This document shows positions 17,405 through 25,482 of a stretch of 64,000 nucleotides of DNA, piece after piece. Below the pieces are notes generated by a model. It was not told the origin of the DNA and did not search any database. It saw nothing but the letters and a program-made list of their open reading frames with translations. This DNA is from Acinetobacter tandoii DSM 14970 = CIP 107469 (GTDB taxonomy: Bacteria > Pseudomonadota > Gammaproteobacteria > Pseudomonadales > Moraxellaceae). The DNA lies in NCBI RefSeq assembly GCF_000400735.1, contig NZ_KE007360.1:91308-155307 (forward strand), given 5' to 3'. The position numbers were made by a program, and so were the translations under genes. Each line of letters starts with the position of its first letter. Within the stretch, counting starts at the first letter, position 1.

Positions 17405-19003
17405 ATGACAGAGAATATTTTACTGGAAAATTCAGATCAGAAAATTGAATCCGCCTTAGAAGAAGGTGCTGAATCTATTGGGGTAAAGGAAAACCTAACT
17501 TCCGTGACTCAAAAAAAAGCCAAAATACGAACTAAAGCGAAACAGCCACAGCCAACGCGTGTATATGATTGTATTGTGATTGGTGCAGGAATATCTGGTA
17601 TAGCAGCTGCTTATAAGATGATACAAGCAGGCTATACTGACTTTTTAGTGTTTGAAAAAGCAGATCGCGTCGGTGGAACATGGCGTGACAACACTTATCC
17701 AGGCTGTGGTTGTGACGTACCATCTGCCTTGTATTCTTTTTCATTTGCGCCAAGTCATGCTTGGAGTCATCTCTTTGCTAAGCAAACAGAAATTTTGGCC
17801 TATTTAGAGCAGGTCACGAAGCAATTCAATTTGAATGACAAAATCAAATTTAAGCATGAGCTTTTGTCTGCCAAATGGAATGAAGCGCAGCAACAATGGG
17901 TTTTAGAAACATCACAGGGGAAATTTCTCGCTAAGACAGTGGTTTTCTCTACTGGCCCGATTACAGAACCTTCTGTGCCTCAAGTTAAGGGGATTGATAC
18001 CTTCCAGGGGGAAATGTTTCATTCGGCACGTTGGAAACATGACTACGATTTAACAGATAAACGGGTTGCGGTAATTGGCACAGGTGCATCTGCAATCCAG
18101 TTTATTCCTCAAATTCAACCTGATGTTAAAGAGTTGATTGTTTTTCAACGTACTGCACCTTGGGTATTACCTAAAGCAGATCTCGCCTTGAATGATGCTG
18201 CTAAAGGCATCATTGCAAAATATCCTGTAATTCAACAGTTGTGGCGTGGAGGTGTTGCGCAAATTTTAAATGGGATTAACTTTGGATTGCGTCATCCTCA
18301 AATATTAGAACCGATTAATCTGCTGAGCAAACAGCTATTAAAATTACAAATTCAAGATCATACATTACGTAAAAATGTGACACCTAATTTCTCAATTGGT
18401 TGTAAACGACTTTTATTTGCCAATAATTATTATCCTGCCTTACAACAAGAAAATGTACAGCTTGTGCCACAGGGTTTGATTGAAATACAAGGGAATAAAT
18501 TGATTGCTGCGAATGGTGAACAGTACGAGGTCGATGTGATTATCTGGGGGACAGGCTTTGAAGTTTCACACCCGCCTATAGGTAAGCGGGTTTATGATAC
18601 GAATGAGCAACTCTTGGCTGAGCGTTGGAAAGAAAGCTCTCCAGAGGCATTTTTAGGTGCAAGCTTGGAACATGTACCTAATGCCTTTTTGGTGTTGGGT
18701 CCAAATATTCTGGTCTATGATTCATTTATTGGAATTGCTGAAGCGCAACTGGATTACATTATGAGCGGTTTACTGCAAATGCGAGATCAGGGCATTAAGC
18801 GGATACAAATTAAGCCTAAAGTACTTCATGAACATAATGTTGCAGTACAAAAGAACTTGCAGAAGACTGTTTTTAACCGTGGTGGTTGTAAATCTTATTA
18901 TTTAGATAAAAATGGGCGAAATTTTGCTGCATGGCCGTGGTCGTTAAAGCAATTGAAACAACAACTAAAAAAATTGGACTTGGCTGATTATGATATCGCT
19001 TGA
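17405..19003 (+). CDS. Flavin-containing (Baeyer-Villiger-type) monooxygenase
   Basis: A 532-aa class B flavoprotein monooxygenase. FAD-binding GAGISG is at residues 60-65 and GGTW near 90. The Baeyer-Villiger fingerprint FxGxxxHxxxW is complete at 200-210 (FQGEMFHSARW). The NADPH-binding VIGTGASA follows at about 223-230. An unusual 50-residue acidic-then-basic leader precedes the FAD domain. It is the third gene of the PF10118-SDR-BVMO operon, which resembles mycobacterial mymA-like sets in gene content (known example, not proof of shared function). The substrate is likely a ketone or aldehyde, unknown. Confidence 0.88.
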   Translation: MTENILLENSDQKIESALEEGAESIGVKENLTSVTQKKAKIRTKAKQPQPTRVYDCIVIGAGISGIAAAYKMIQAGYTDFLVFEKADRVGGTWRDNTYPGCGCDVPSALYSFSFAPSHAWSHLFAKQTEILAYLEQVTKQFNLNDKIKFKHELLSAKWNEAQQQWVLETSQGKFLAKTVVFSTGPITEPSVPQVKGIDTFQGEMFHSARWKHDYDLTDKRVAVIGTGASAIQFIPQIQPDVKELIVFQRTAPWVLPKADLALNDAAKGIIAKYPVIQQLWRGGVAQILNGINFGLRHPQILEPINLLSKQLLKLQIQDHTLRKNVTPNFSIGCKRLLFANNYYPALQQENVQLVPQGLIEIQGNKLIAANGEQYEVDVIIWGTGFEVSHPPIGKRVYDTNEQLLAERWKESSPEAFLGASLEHVPNAFLVLGPNILVYDSFIGIAEAQLDYIMSGLLQMRDQGIKRIQIKPKVLHEHNVAVQKNLQKTVFNRGGCKSYYLDKNGRNFAAWPWSLKQLKQQLKKLDLADYDIA

Positions 19004-19028
19004 TATTTAGTTTTATTCCACACGAAAT

Positions 19029-19057
19029 AAAAAAACCACCCGAAGGGTGGTTTTTTT
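19029..19057. terminator. Bidirectional terminator between the BVMO operon and gltA
   Basis: AAAACCACCC GAA GGGTGGTTTT with A- and T-runs on both sides. It serves the two convergent genes. Confidence 0.9.
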
Positions 19058-19076
19058 AATCATCAATTCTTTTGAA

Positions 19077-20354
19077 TTAACGACCTTGGATGTCACGTTG
19101 AACTTCACCAGTGTAAAGCTGACGTGGACGACCAATTTTGTAAGGTCCGCTGTGCATTTCTAACCAGTGGCTGATCCAACCAACAGTACGTGCAAGTGCG
19201 AAGATTACAGTAAACATTTCTGTTGGGATACCAATCGCTTTAAGGATGATACCTGAGTAGAAATCTACGTTCGGGTAAAGGTTACGCTTGATGAAGTATT
19301 CATCAGATAACGCGATACGCTCAAGTTCCATAGCAAGTTCAAGCTGTGGATCGTTAATACCAAGTGCACCAAGAACTTCGTCACAAGTCTCTTTCATTAC
19401 TTTAGCGCGTGGGTCAAAGTTCTTATAAACGCGGTGACCGAAGCCCATTAACTTAACTTCTTTAGTCTTCACTTTTTCCATGAAGCCAGCAACGTTTTCT
19501 ACAGTGCCGATTTCATCAAGCATCTTAAGAACAGCTTCGTTCGCACCACCGTGAGCAGGACCCCAAAGTGCAGAGATACCAGCAGCGATACATGCATACG
19601 GGTTAGCACCGGTAGAACCAGCTAAACGAACAGTAGAAGTAGACGCGTTTTGTTCGTGGTCAGCATGAAGCGTGAAGATACGATCCATTGCTTTCGCAAG
19701 AATTGGGTTTACTTTGTAATCGCGGTCTGCTGGGGTAGCAAACATCATATGCAAGAAGTTTTCTGCATAGCTTAAGTCATTACGTGGGTAAACAAATGGT
19801 TGACCTACAGTGTACTTGTAGCTCCAAGCTGCAAGAGTAGGAACTTTCGCGATTAAGCGAATAGCAGTGATTTCACGGTGGTTAACATCTTCAATGTCTA
19901 AACCATTGTGATAGAACGCAGAAAGCGCACCTACTACACCCACCATGATTGCCATAGGGTGAGCGTCACGACGGAAACCATTGAAGAAACGGCTTACTTG
20001 GTCGTGAACCATAGTGTGGTTACGTACTTTAGCATCAAATTCAACTTTTTGTTCAGCAGTAGGAAGCTCACCATTTAATAATAGGTAGCAAGTTTCTAAG
20101 TAGTCTGCTTTAGTTGCAAGTTGGTCAATTGGGTAACCACGGTGTAAAAGTACACCTTTGTTACCATCAATGAAGGTAATTTTTGATTCGCAAGCTGCTG
20201 TAGCCATAAAACCAGGATCAAAAGTAAAGTGACCTGCGGCCAACACATCCTTAACGTCGATTACATCTGGGCCCAATGTGCCGCTGTAAATTGGTAATTC
20301 AATTTCTTTGCCATCAAGCTGTAATACGGCTTTTTTGCCAGTTGCTTCAGACAT
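19077..20354 (-). CDS. gltA: Citrate synthase
   Basis: GltA condenses acetyl-CoA and oxaloacetate, the entry to the TCA cycle. The 425-aa protein is of the Gram-negative hexameric type. It shows the catalytic motifs [24 protein letters not shown] and the C-terminal RPRQLYTG. It is divergent from sdhC across a roughly 1-kb spacer, opening the TCA supercluster. A TTGACA at 20468-20473 on the minus strand could be its -35, though the matching -10 is weak. Confidence 0.98.
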   Translation of the reverse strand: MSEATGKKAVLQLDGKEIELPIYSGTLGPDVIDVKDVLAAGHFTFDPGFMATAACESKITFIDGNKGVLLHRGYPIDQLATKADYLETCYLLLNGELPTAEQKVEFDAKVRNHTMVHDQVSRFFNGFRRDAHPMAIMVGVVGALSAFYHNGLDIEDVNHREITAIRLIAKVPTLAAWSYKYTVGQPFVYPRNDLSYAENFLHMMFATPADRDYKVNPILAKAMDRIFTLHADHEQNASTSTVRLAGSTGANPYACIAAGISALWGPAHGGANEAVLKMLDEIGTVENVAGFMEKVKTKEVKLMGFGHRVYKNFDPRAKVMKETCDEVLGALGINDPQLELAMELERIALSDEYFIKRNLYPNVDFYSGIILKAIGIPTEMFTVIFALARTVGWISHWLEMHSGPYKIGRPRQLYTGEVQRDIQGR

Positions 20355-21350
20355 TCAATAGATCTCCTGTCCCGGTGAATGTTTAATCTGACTCGTAATA
20401 CGAATCTTTTAATGCGCGAATCAGACGGATCAAAAATTTGCTAATTAGATTAGAGAGTACTGAAATTTTGTCAATTATACTTATGGATAAAAACTGACGC
20501 CCTCACAGAGGTTTAGTCAAATCCTTCCTTAGAGCAATGAGTAAAATCACAGCACCGCCGCGCTATGATATGTCAAAATATTCTTGAGGTGCAGAAAAAA
20601 AATAGTGCTCCATCTGAATTGTAAATATTTATAAAAAATATGAGGAGAGTATTTTTGAACAAATGGTGGGGTCAAACTGAATCGAAATTCATCTAATTTT
20701 CATAACTTACATTCATTTTTGTTCATATTTTATTTCATTTTTTAGCTAAATTTGGCATTAAGTTCTAATCCTAAAGTTTGATTCAATTGATCAAAAAATA
20801 ACTCATTGAATTTTGAATTTTGATTAAAAAATAGGCTTTAGACGTAATTTTTTGCAATTTCTGAGCAATTTAAACCCTTAAAATTTATAAGTAGTTTGTA
20901 TTTAATTATGGCTAAGTCATTATTTAATCACGTTATATCATAAAATTATTGTTCTAAATAAATAGTGAACATTTTGATAGGAAATGCAAGTCTTTCCATA
21001 TAAAGGAAAGGATTATCAAATAGAGCACATATCTTGCTTATCTTTAGTCTAAAAATACAAAAACATCGAATTAGGGTTAGAAAGGTCAGAACTGAGAGGA
21101 TAAATGATAAAAACCAATAGCATAGCAATGAATTTGAGCTAAATTATTGGTTTTTATAGAATGTTAATTTTGTTAATGATTCTTATTTAAAGGTTTTTTG
21201 TTAAAAAACCAGTCTTTGATTGTTTGTATTTTGACTTTTCGCGTTTTATAATTCGGTGTCGTTTTGAGTTTAGGCATTTGCTTGCCTGACAATGCCAGCT
21301 TTCCTTCGAATTAATTCCAACAAACTCCGGATGGAGTTTTTACTTACAGG
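20355..21350. other. 1-kb AT-rich divergent regulatory spacer, gltA to sdhC
   Basis: No credible gene. The only frames are short and without a ribosome binding site. It holds the promoters of gltA and sdhC and long A/T-rich tracts that could bend DNA. A hairpin GGTTTTTT/AAAAAACC sits at about 21192-21210, just upstream of the sdhC promoter. I recognise no named regulator site. Confidence 0.6.
21224..21252 (+). promoter_or_regulatory. Candidate sigma70 promoter of sdhCDAB
   Basis: TTGTAT (21224-21229), exactly 17 bp, consensus TATAAT (21247-21252). It predicts a leader of about 90 nt before sdhC. Confidence 0.6.
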
Positions 21351-21749
21351 ATGCCCGCTGTGAAAAGCAACAGACCTGTCAATTTGTCCATGGGTCAAGT
21401 TTTAGAAGTAAACTTAAAATCCCCTGTGGCTATTGCATCAATTTTACACCGTCTATCTGGTGTCATCGTATTTTTACTCGTACCGGTACTTTTATGGATT
21501 TTAGACAAGTCATTGTCTTCTCCTGAAGGTTTTGCGCAAGTACAAGCTATTTTTAATAGTTTTATCGTGCGTTTTATCGTATGGGTATTTGTAGCCGGCT
21601 TAATTTTCCACTTTATTGCGGGTGTTAAGCATTTACTTGCGGATCTAGGTATTGCTGAAGAACTGCAAAGTGGTCGTGTCGCAGCTACTATTTCATTGAT
21701 CTTGTCTGCAATCGGTATCATTGCGGCATTTGTATGGATTGTTATCTAA
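21351..21749 (+). CDS. sdhC: Succinate dehydrogenase cytochrome b556 subunit
   Basis: A membrane anchor of complex II that helps bind haem b and ubiquinone. The 132-aa protein has three hydrophobic helices and the family motifs RPVNLS, ILHRLSGV (His-Arg near the quinone site) and HFIAGVKHLLAD (haem-ligand-type His). The start is debatable. ATG 21351 has no spacing to the upstream AGGA, whereas GTG 21360 lies 8 nt after it and gives an N-terminus closer to E. coli SdhC. The stop overlaps the sdhD ATG (TAATG). Confidence 0.95.
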   Translation: MPAVKSNRPVNLSMGQVLEVNLKSPVAIASILHRLSGVIVFLLVPVLLWILDKSLSSPEGFAQVQAIFNSFIVRFIVWVFVAGLIFHFIAGVKHLLADLGIAEELQSGRVAATISLILSAIGIIAAFVWIVI

Positions 21750-22114
21750 TGAAAAGTGCTACTGGTTTAACGGGTTCAGGTTCTCGCGATTGGTTTATCC
21801 AGCGCGTAAGTGCTGTCGTATTAGCAGTTTATACTGTTGTTGTTTTAGGTTGGATCCTATGCAATGGTGGTTTTAGCTACGAACAGTGGTACGGCTTTAT
21901 GATGACAGCTCCAATGAAGATCTTATCTTTATTAGCAGTCTTATCTCTTGTTGCACATGCATGGATTGGTATGTGGCAAGTATTCACTGACTATGTGACT
22001 ACTCGTCAAATGGGGCCTTCGGCTTCAGGTTTACGCCTTGTACTGACTTCAGCAGTAATTATTGCTGTATTTGCATATGCGATCTGGGCAATCCAGATTT
22101 TTTGGGCGAATTGA
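21749..22114 (+). CDS. sdhD: Succinate dehydrogenase hydrophobic membrane anchor
   Basis: The second membrane subunit of complex II, 121 aa from ATG 21749, which overlaps the sdhC stop. It has three predicted helices, the conserved QRVSAVVLAVY and the haem/quinone-region HAWIGMWQVFTDYV. An in-frame start upstream would overlap sdhC further and is not favoured. Coupled to sdhC and 12 nt before sdhA. Confidence 0.95.
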   Translation: MKSATGLTGSGSRDWFIQRVSAVVLAVYTVVVLGWILCNGGFSYEQWYGFMMTAPMKILSLLAVLSLVAHAWIGMWQVFTDYVTTRQMGPSASGLRLVLTSAVIIAVFAYAIWAIQIFWAN

Positions 22115-22126
22115 TAGGAAGAGATC

Positions 22127-24025
22127 ATGGGCGCTATAACCCCTAAAGAAGATTACACAAATATTCCACACGAAACTTTCGATGCTGTCATCGTTGGTGG
22201 TGGTGGTTCAGGTATGCGCGCGTCTTACCAACTTGCTCAAGCTGGTTTAAAAGTTGCGGTTTTGACTAAAGTATTCCCAACACGTTCACATACAGTTGCA
22301 GCGCAGGGCGGTATTGGTGCATCTCTTGGAAACATGCAAGAAGATAACTGGCACTACCACTTCTATGACACTGTAAAAGGTTCAGACTGGTTAGGTGACC
22401 AAGACGCAATCGAATTCATGACGCGTGAAGCACCACAAGTTGTTTATGAATTAGAACACTTGGGTATGCCATTTGACCGTAACGCAGATGGTACGATTTA
22501 CCAACGTCCATTTGGTGGTCACTCTGCAAACTATGGTGAAAAAGCCGTTCCACGTGCTTGTGCTGCTGCTGACCGTACAGGTCATGCGCTTCTTCACACG
22601 CTTTATCAAAGCAACGTGAAAATGGGTACTCAATTCTTTGTTGAATGGATTGCGCTTGACCTTATCCGTAATGAAGCGGGTGATGTACTCGGTGTAACTG
22701 CATACGACCAAGAAACAGGTAAAATTGCAGTATTCCAAGCTAAAGCGACATTGTTTGCTACTGGCGGTGCAGGTCGTGTTTACCGTGCATCTACTAACGC
22801 ATATATCAACACTGGTGACGGTCTTGGTATGGCAGCTCGTGCAGGTATTCCATTACAAGATATGGAATTCTGGCAGTTCCACCCTACAGGTGTTGCGGGC
22901 GCAGGTGTATTGTTGACAGAAGGTTGTCGTGGTGAAGGTGCGATCCTTCGTAACGATGCTGGTGAGCCGTTCATGGAACGCTATGCACCAACTTTAAAAG
23001 ACTTGGCGCCACGTGACTTCGTATCACGTTCGATGGACCAAGAAATTAAAGAAGGTCGCGGTTGTGGTCCTAAGAAAGACTACATCTTGCTTGATATGAC
23101 GCACTTGGGTGCTGAAACAATCATGAAACGTCTTCCATCTGTATTTGAGATTGGTAAGAAATTCGCGAACGTTGACATCACGAAAGAGCCAATTCCTGTA
23201 GTACCGACAATCCATTACCAAATGGGTGGTATTCCTACAAACATTCATGGTCAAGTTGTAGTGCCAGAAAGCCGTGAAACTTCACCGCTTGAAGCGAACT
23301 ACAATAAAGAGACTGATGTTTATTCTACCAATGCAGGTGAACGTAACTTCACTAAACCAGTAAAAGGTTTCTATGCAATTGGTGAATGTTCTTGCGTATC
23401 TGTACATGGTGCAAACCGTTTGGGTACGAATTCTCTGCTTGACTTGGTTGTATTTGGTAAAGCTGCTGGTGAACACATCATCGACTACGTGACTAAACAC
23501 CATGGTGATGAATACCAACCGCTTCCTACAACTGTACTTGAGCAAACTGTTGCACGTATCCGTAAATTGGATGAGTCAACAACAGGTGAAAATGCACAAG
23601 AAGTTGCTGATGCAATTCGTGACATCGTACAAGACCATGCTGGTGTATTCCGTACACAAGCGTTGCTTGATAAAGGCGTGAAAGAAATTCTTGCGATTGA
23701 ATCACGTGTTCGTAACATTCATTTGAAAGACAAATCTAAGGTATTCAACACGGCACGTATTGAAGCTTTAGAAGTTGAAAACTTGTATGAAGTTGCTAAA
23801 GCGACCTTGATTTCTGCTGCTGCACGTAAAGAATGCCGTGGTGCACATACAGTTGTAGATTTTGAAGAATCTCCAGATCATCCAGAATACCCATATGGTC
23901 GTCGTGATGATGAGTGGATGAAGCACACATTATGGTTCTCTGCTGACAATCGTCTAGAGTACAAACCAGTGCGTTACAAGCCATTATCTGTCGCTGCTAT
24001 TCCACCTAAACCACGTACGTTCTAA
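22127..24025 (+). CDS. sdhA: Succinate dehydrogenase flavoprotein subunit
   Basis: The catalytic subunit of complex II, oxidising succinate to fumarate with covalent FAD. The 632-aa protein shows GGGGSGM (FAD) at residues 24-30, the FAD-linking His55 in TRSHTVAAQGG, the substrate loop FHPTGVAGAG, and CVSVHGANRLGTNSLLDLV near 420. It is about 44 residues longer than E. coli SdhA. A visible part of this is an insertion around residues 380-410 (ESRETSPLEANYNKETDVYS region), just before the GECSCVSVHGANRLG motif. A strong AGGAAGAG Shine-Dalgarno precedes it. Confidence 0.97.
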   Translation: MGAITPKEDYTNIPHETFDAVIVGGGGSGMRASYQLAQAGLKVAVLTKVFPTRSHTVAAQGGIGASLGNMQEDNWHYHFYDTVKGSDWLGDQDAIEFMTREAPQVVYELEHLGMPFDRNADGTIYQRPFGGHSANYGEKAVPRACAAADRTGHALLHTLYQSNVKMGTQFFVEWIALDLIRNEAGDVLGVTAYDQETGKIAVFQAKATLFATGGAGRVYRASTNAYINTGDGLGMAARAGIPLQDMEFWQFHPTGVAGAGVLLTEGCRGEGAILRNDAGEPFMERYAPTLKDLAPRDFVSRSMDQEIKEGRGCGPKKDYILLDMTHLGAETIMKRLPSVFEIGKKFANVDITKEPIPVVPTIHYQMGGIPTNIHGQVVVPESRETSPLEANYNKETDVYSTNAGERNFTKPVKGFYAIGECSCVSVHGANRLGTNSLLDLVVFGKAAGEHIIDYVTKHHGDEYQPLPTTVLEQTVARIRKLDESTTGENAQEVADAIRDIVQDHAGVFRTQALLDKGVKEILAIESRVRNIHLKDKSKVFNTARIEALEVENLYEVAKATLISAAARKECRGAHTVVDFEESPDHPEYPYGRRDDEWMKHTLWFSADNRLEYKPVRYKPLSVAAIPPKPRTF

Positions 24026-24039
24026 TTAGGAGAAGTAAG

Positions 24040-24750
24040 ATGAGTAGAGGTACTCGTACATTTAATATCTACCGCTACGATCCTGATAAGGATGCAGCAC
24101 CGTACATGCAGACTTTTAAGCTTGAATTGACTGATAAGCATCGTATGTTGCTTGATGCACTTCTTGCATTGAAAGTACAGGATGAATCGTTAACATTCCG
24201 TCGTTCGTGCCGCGAAGGTATTTGTGGTTCTGATGGTGTAAACATCAATGGTAAAAACGGTTTAGCATGTCTTTGGAATCTCAATGATTTGCCGGATGTG
24301 ATTACTGTTCGTCCGCTTCCAGGTCTTCCTGTTGTGAAAGACTTGGTTGTGGATATGAACCAGTTCTACGATCAGTACAATAAAATCCATCCATTCTTGA
24401 TTAATAATCAACCTGCGCCACCGAAGGAGCGTTTACAGTCTCCTGAAGAGCGTGAACACTTAGATGGTCTATATGAATGTATTTTGTGTGCATGTTGTTC
24501 AACTTCATGCCCATCATTCTGGTGGAACCCAGACAAATTCTTAGGTCCATCTGCATTATTAAATGCGTATCGTTTCATTATCGATTCGCGTGATACAGCG
24601 ACTCAAGAGCGTTTGGCTCGTCTTGATGACCCATTCTCATTGTTCCGTTGTAAAGGCATCATGAACTGTGTATCAGTATGTCCTAAGGGCTTAAACCCAA
24701 CTAAAGCAATCGGTCATATCCGTAATATGCTTTTAGATATGGCTGGCTAA
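24040..24750 (+). CDS. sdhB: Succinate dehydrogenase iron-sulfur subunit
   Basis: The electron-transfer subunit of complex II, 236 aa. It has the [2Fe-2S] motif CREGICGSDG with a later Cys (GLACLWN), the first [4Fe-4S]/[3Fe-4S] motif CILCACCSTSCPS and the second CKGIMNCVSVCPKGLNP. It matches the family in length and order. It is last in sdhCDAB and followed by a strong terminator. Confidence 0.98.
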   Translation: MSRGTRTFNIYRYDPDKDAAPYMQTFKLELTDKHRMLLDALLALKVQDESLTFRRSCREGICGSDGVNINGKNGLACLWNLNDLPDVITVRPLPGLPVVKDLVVDMNQFYDQYNKIHPFLINNQPAPPKERLQSPEEREHLDGLYECILCACCSTSCPSFWWNPDKFLGPSALLNAYRFIIDSRDTATQERLARLDDPFSLFRCKGIMNCVSVCPKGLNPTKAIGHIRNMLLDMAG

Positions 24751-24773
24751 TCTTTAAAGATTAATGAGACTTA

Positions 24774-24803
24774 AAAAAAGCACACTTTCGGGTGTGCTTT
24801 TTT
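24774..24803 (+). terminator. Terminator after sdhB
   Basis: Stem AAAAAAGCACAC / GTGTGCTTTTTT with loop TTTCGG, 24 nt after the sdhB stop. It separates sdhCDAB from sucAB-lpd. Confidence 0.92.
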
Positions 24804-25482
24804 ATGAAATGCAAAAATAGTTTGTTATACAGTTTTACACTTCCAGTGAAAGCACATAGACATAATTTGTGCGATTCGTGTAAAACGAAGGGATTATTTA
24901 TGCTGAAAAGCGGTTGTTGCGTAGAATAAATGCTATTATATAACGTTAGAAAAGGGCAGTTTGTAAGAAGGTGCTCTTTTTTGCTATTTGAAAAACTTAA
25001 ATAGAACTTTGGTCTAGATTGCATCTTAATTGATGATAAATCACCATAGTTTACAGCATAAAATGTGGAGTGTATTTCGCTGATTTATGGATGGTATGTG
25101 TCAAAAAAATCAATTGGTGAAAGTGGAACATGTTACGATTTAATGCATCGTTATATTGAAAAAACCATGGTTAATTATTACCCGTTTTTTGATATAAATT
25201 GAGTGCTTACCTATTTTCTAAGTGGTTTTAGAAAAGCTAAATCGAGAATTTATCTTTTCTAAAACGATTTTGCAAAAAATTGCTCGGTTTCGGTCGAGTA
25301 TATATGGATGAGTGATGATGCCATTGAGGGTGTTGTTGTTCATTTTTCACATCAGGATACTCCTAATGTGGTGATAACGCCCTGAGGCTGATGTCTGCTG
25401 GGGACTAATGTCATGTTACCAATTTGACATTATCAATCATGGGGTTGCTTAAAAGGCACCTAAAATATTTTTGCAATAGGAA
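24804..25482. other. Structured 680-nt spacer upstream of sucA
   Basis: No credible coding region. It contains a perfect 9-bp inverted repeat, GTTTTACAC (24832) with GTGTAAAAC ending 24886, which encloses a nested GCACA/TGTGC pair. A second hairpin is TTTTCTAA/TTAGAAAA at 25214-25235, with a further TTTTCTAA near 25255. These look like regulatory or RNA-structural elements for the suc operon; none matches a named motif. Confidence 0.5.

Noticed and set aside
20946..21128. 60-codon minus-strand ORF in the gltA-sdhC spacer
   Set aside because: Hydrophobic, Phe/Leu-rich reading of AT-rich DNA with no ribosome site and no homology I can recognise.
24761..25024. 87-codon minus-strand ORF downstream of sdhB
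   Set aside because: It covers the sdhB terminator and the inverted repeat, and its composition is random. A structured regulatory region is more likely.
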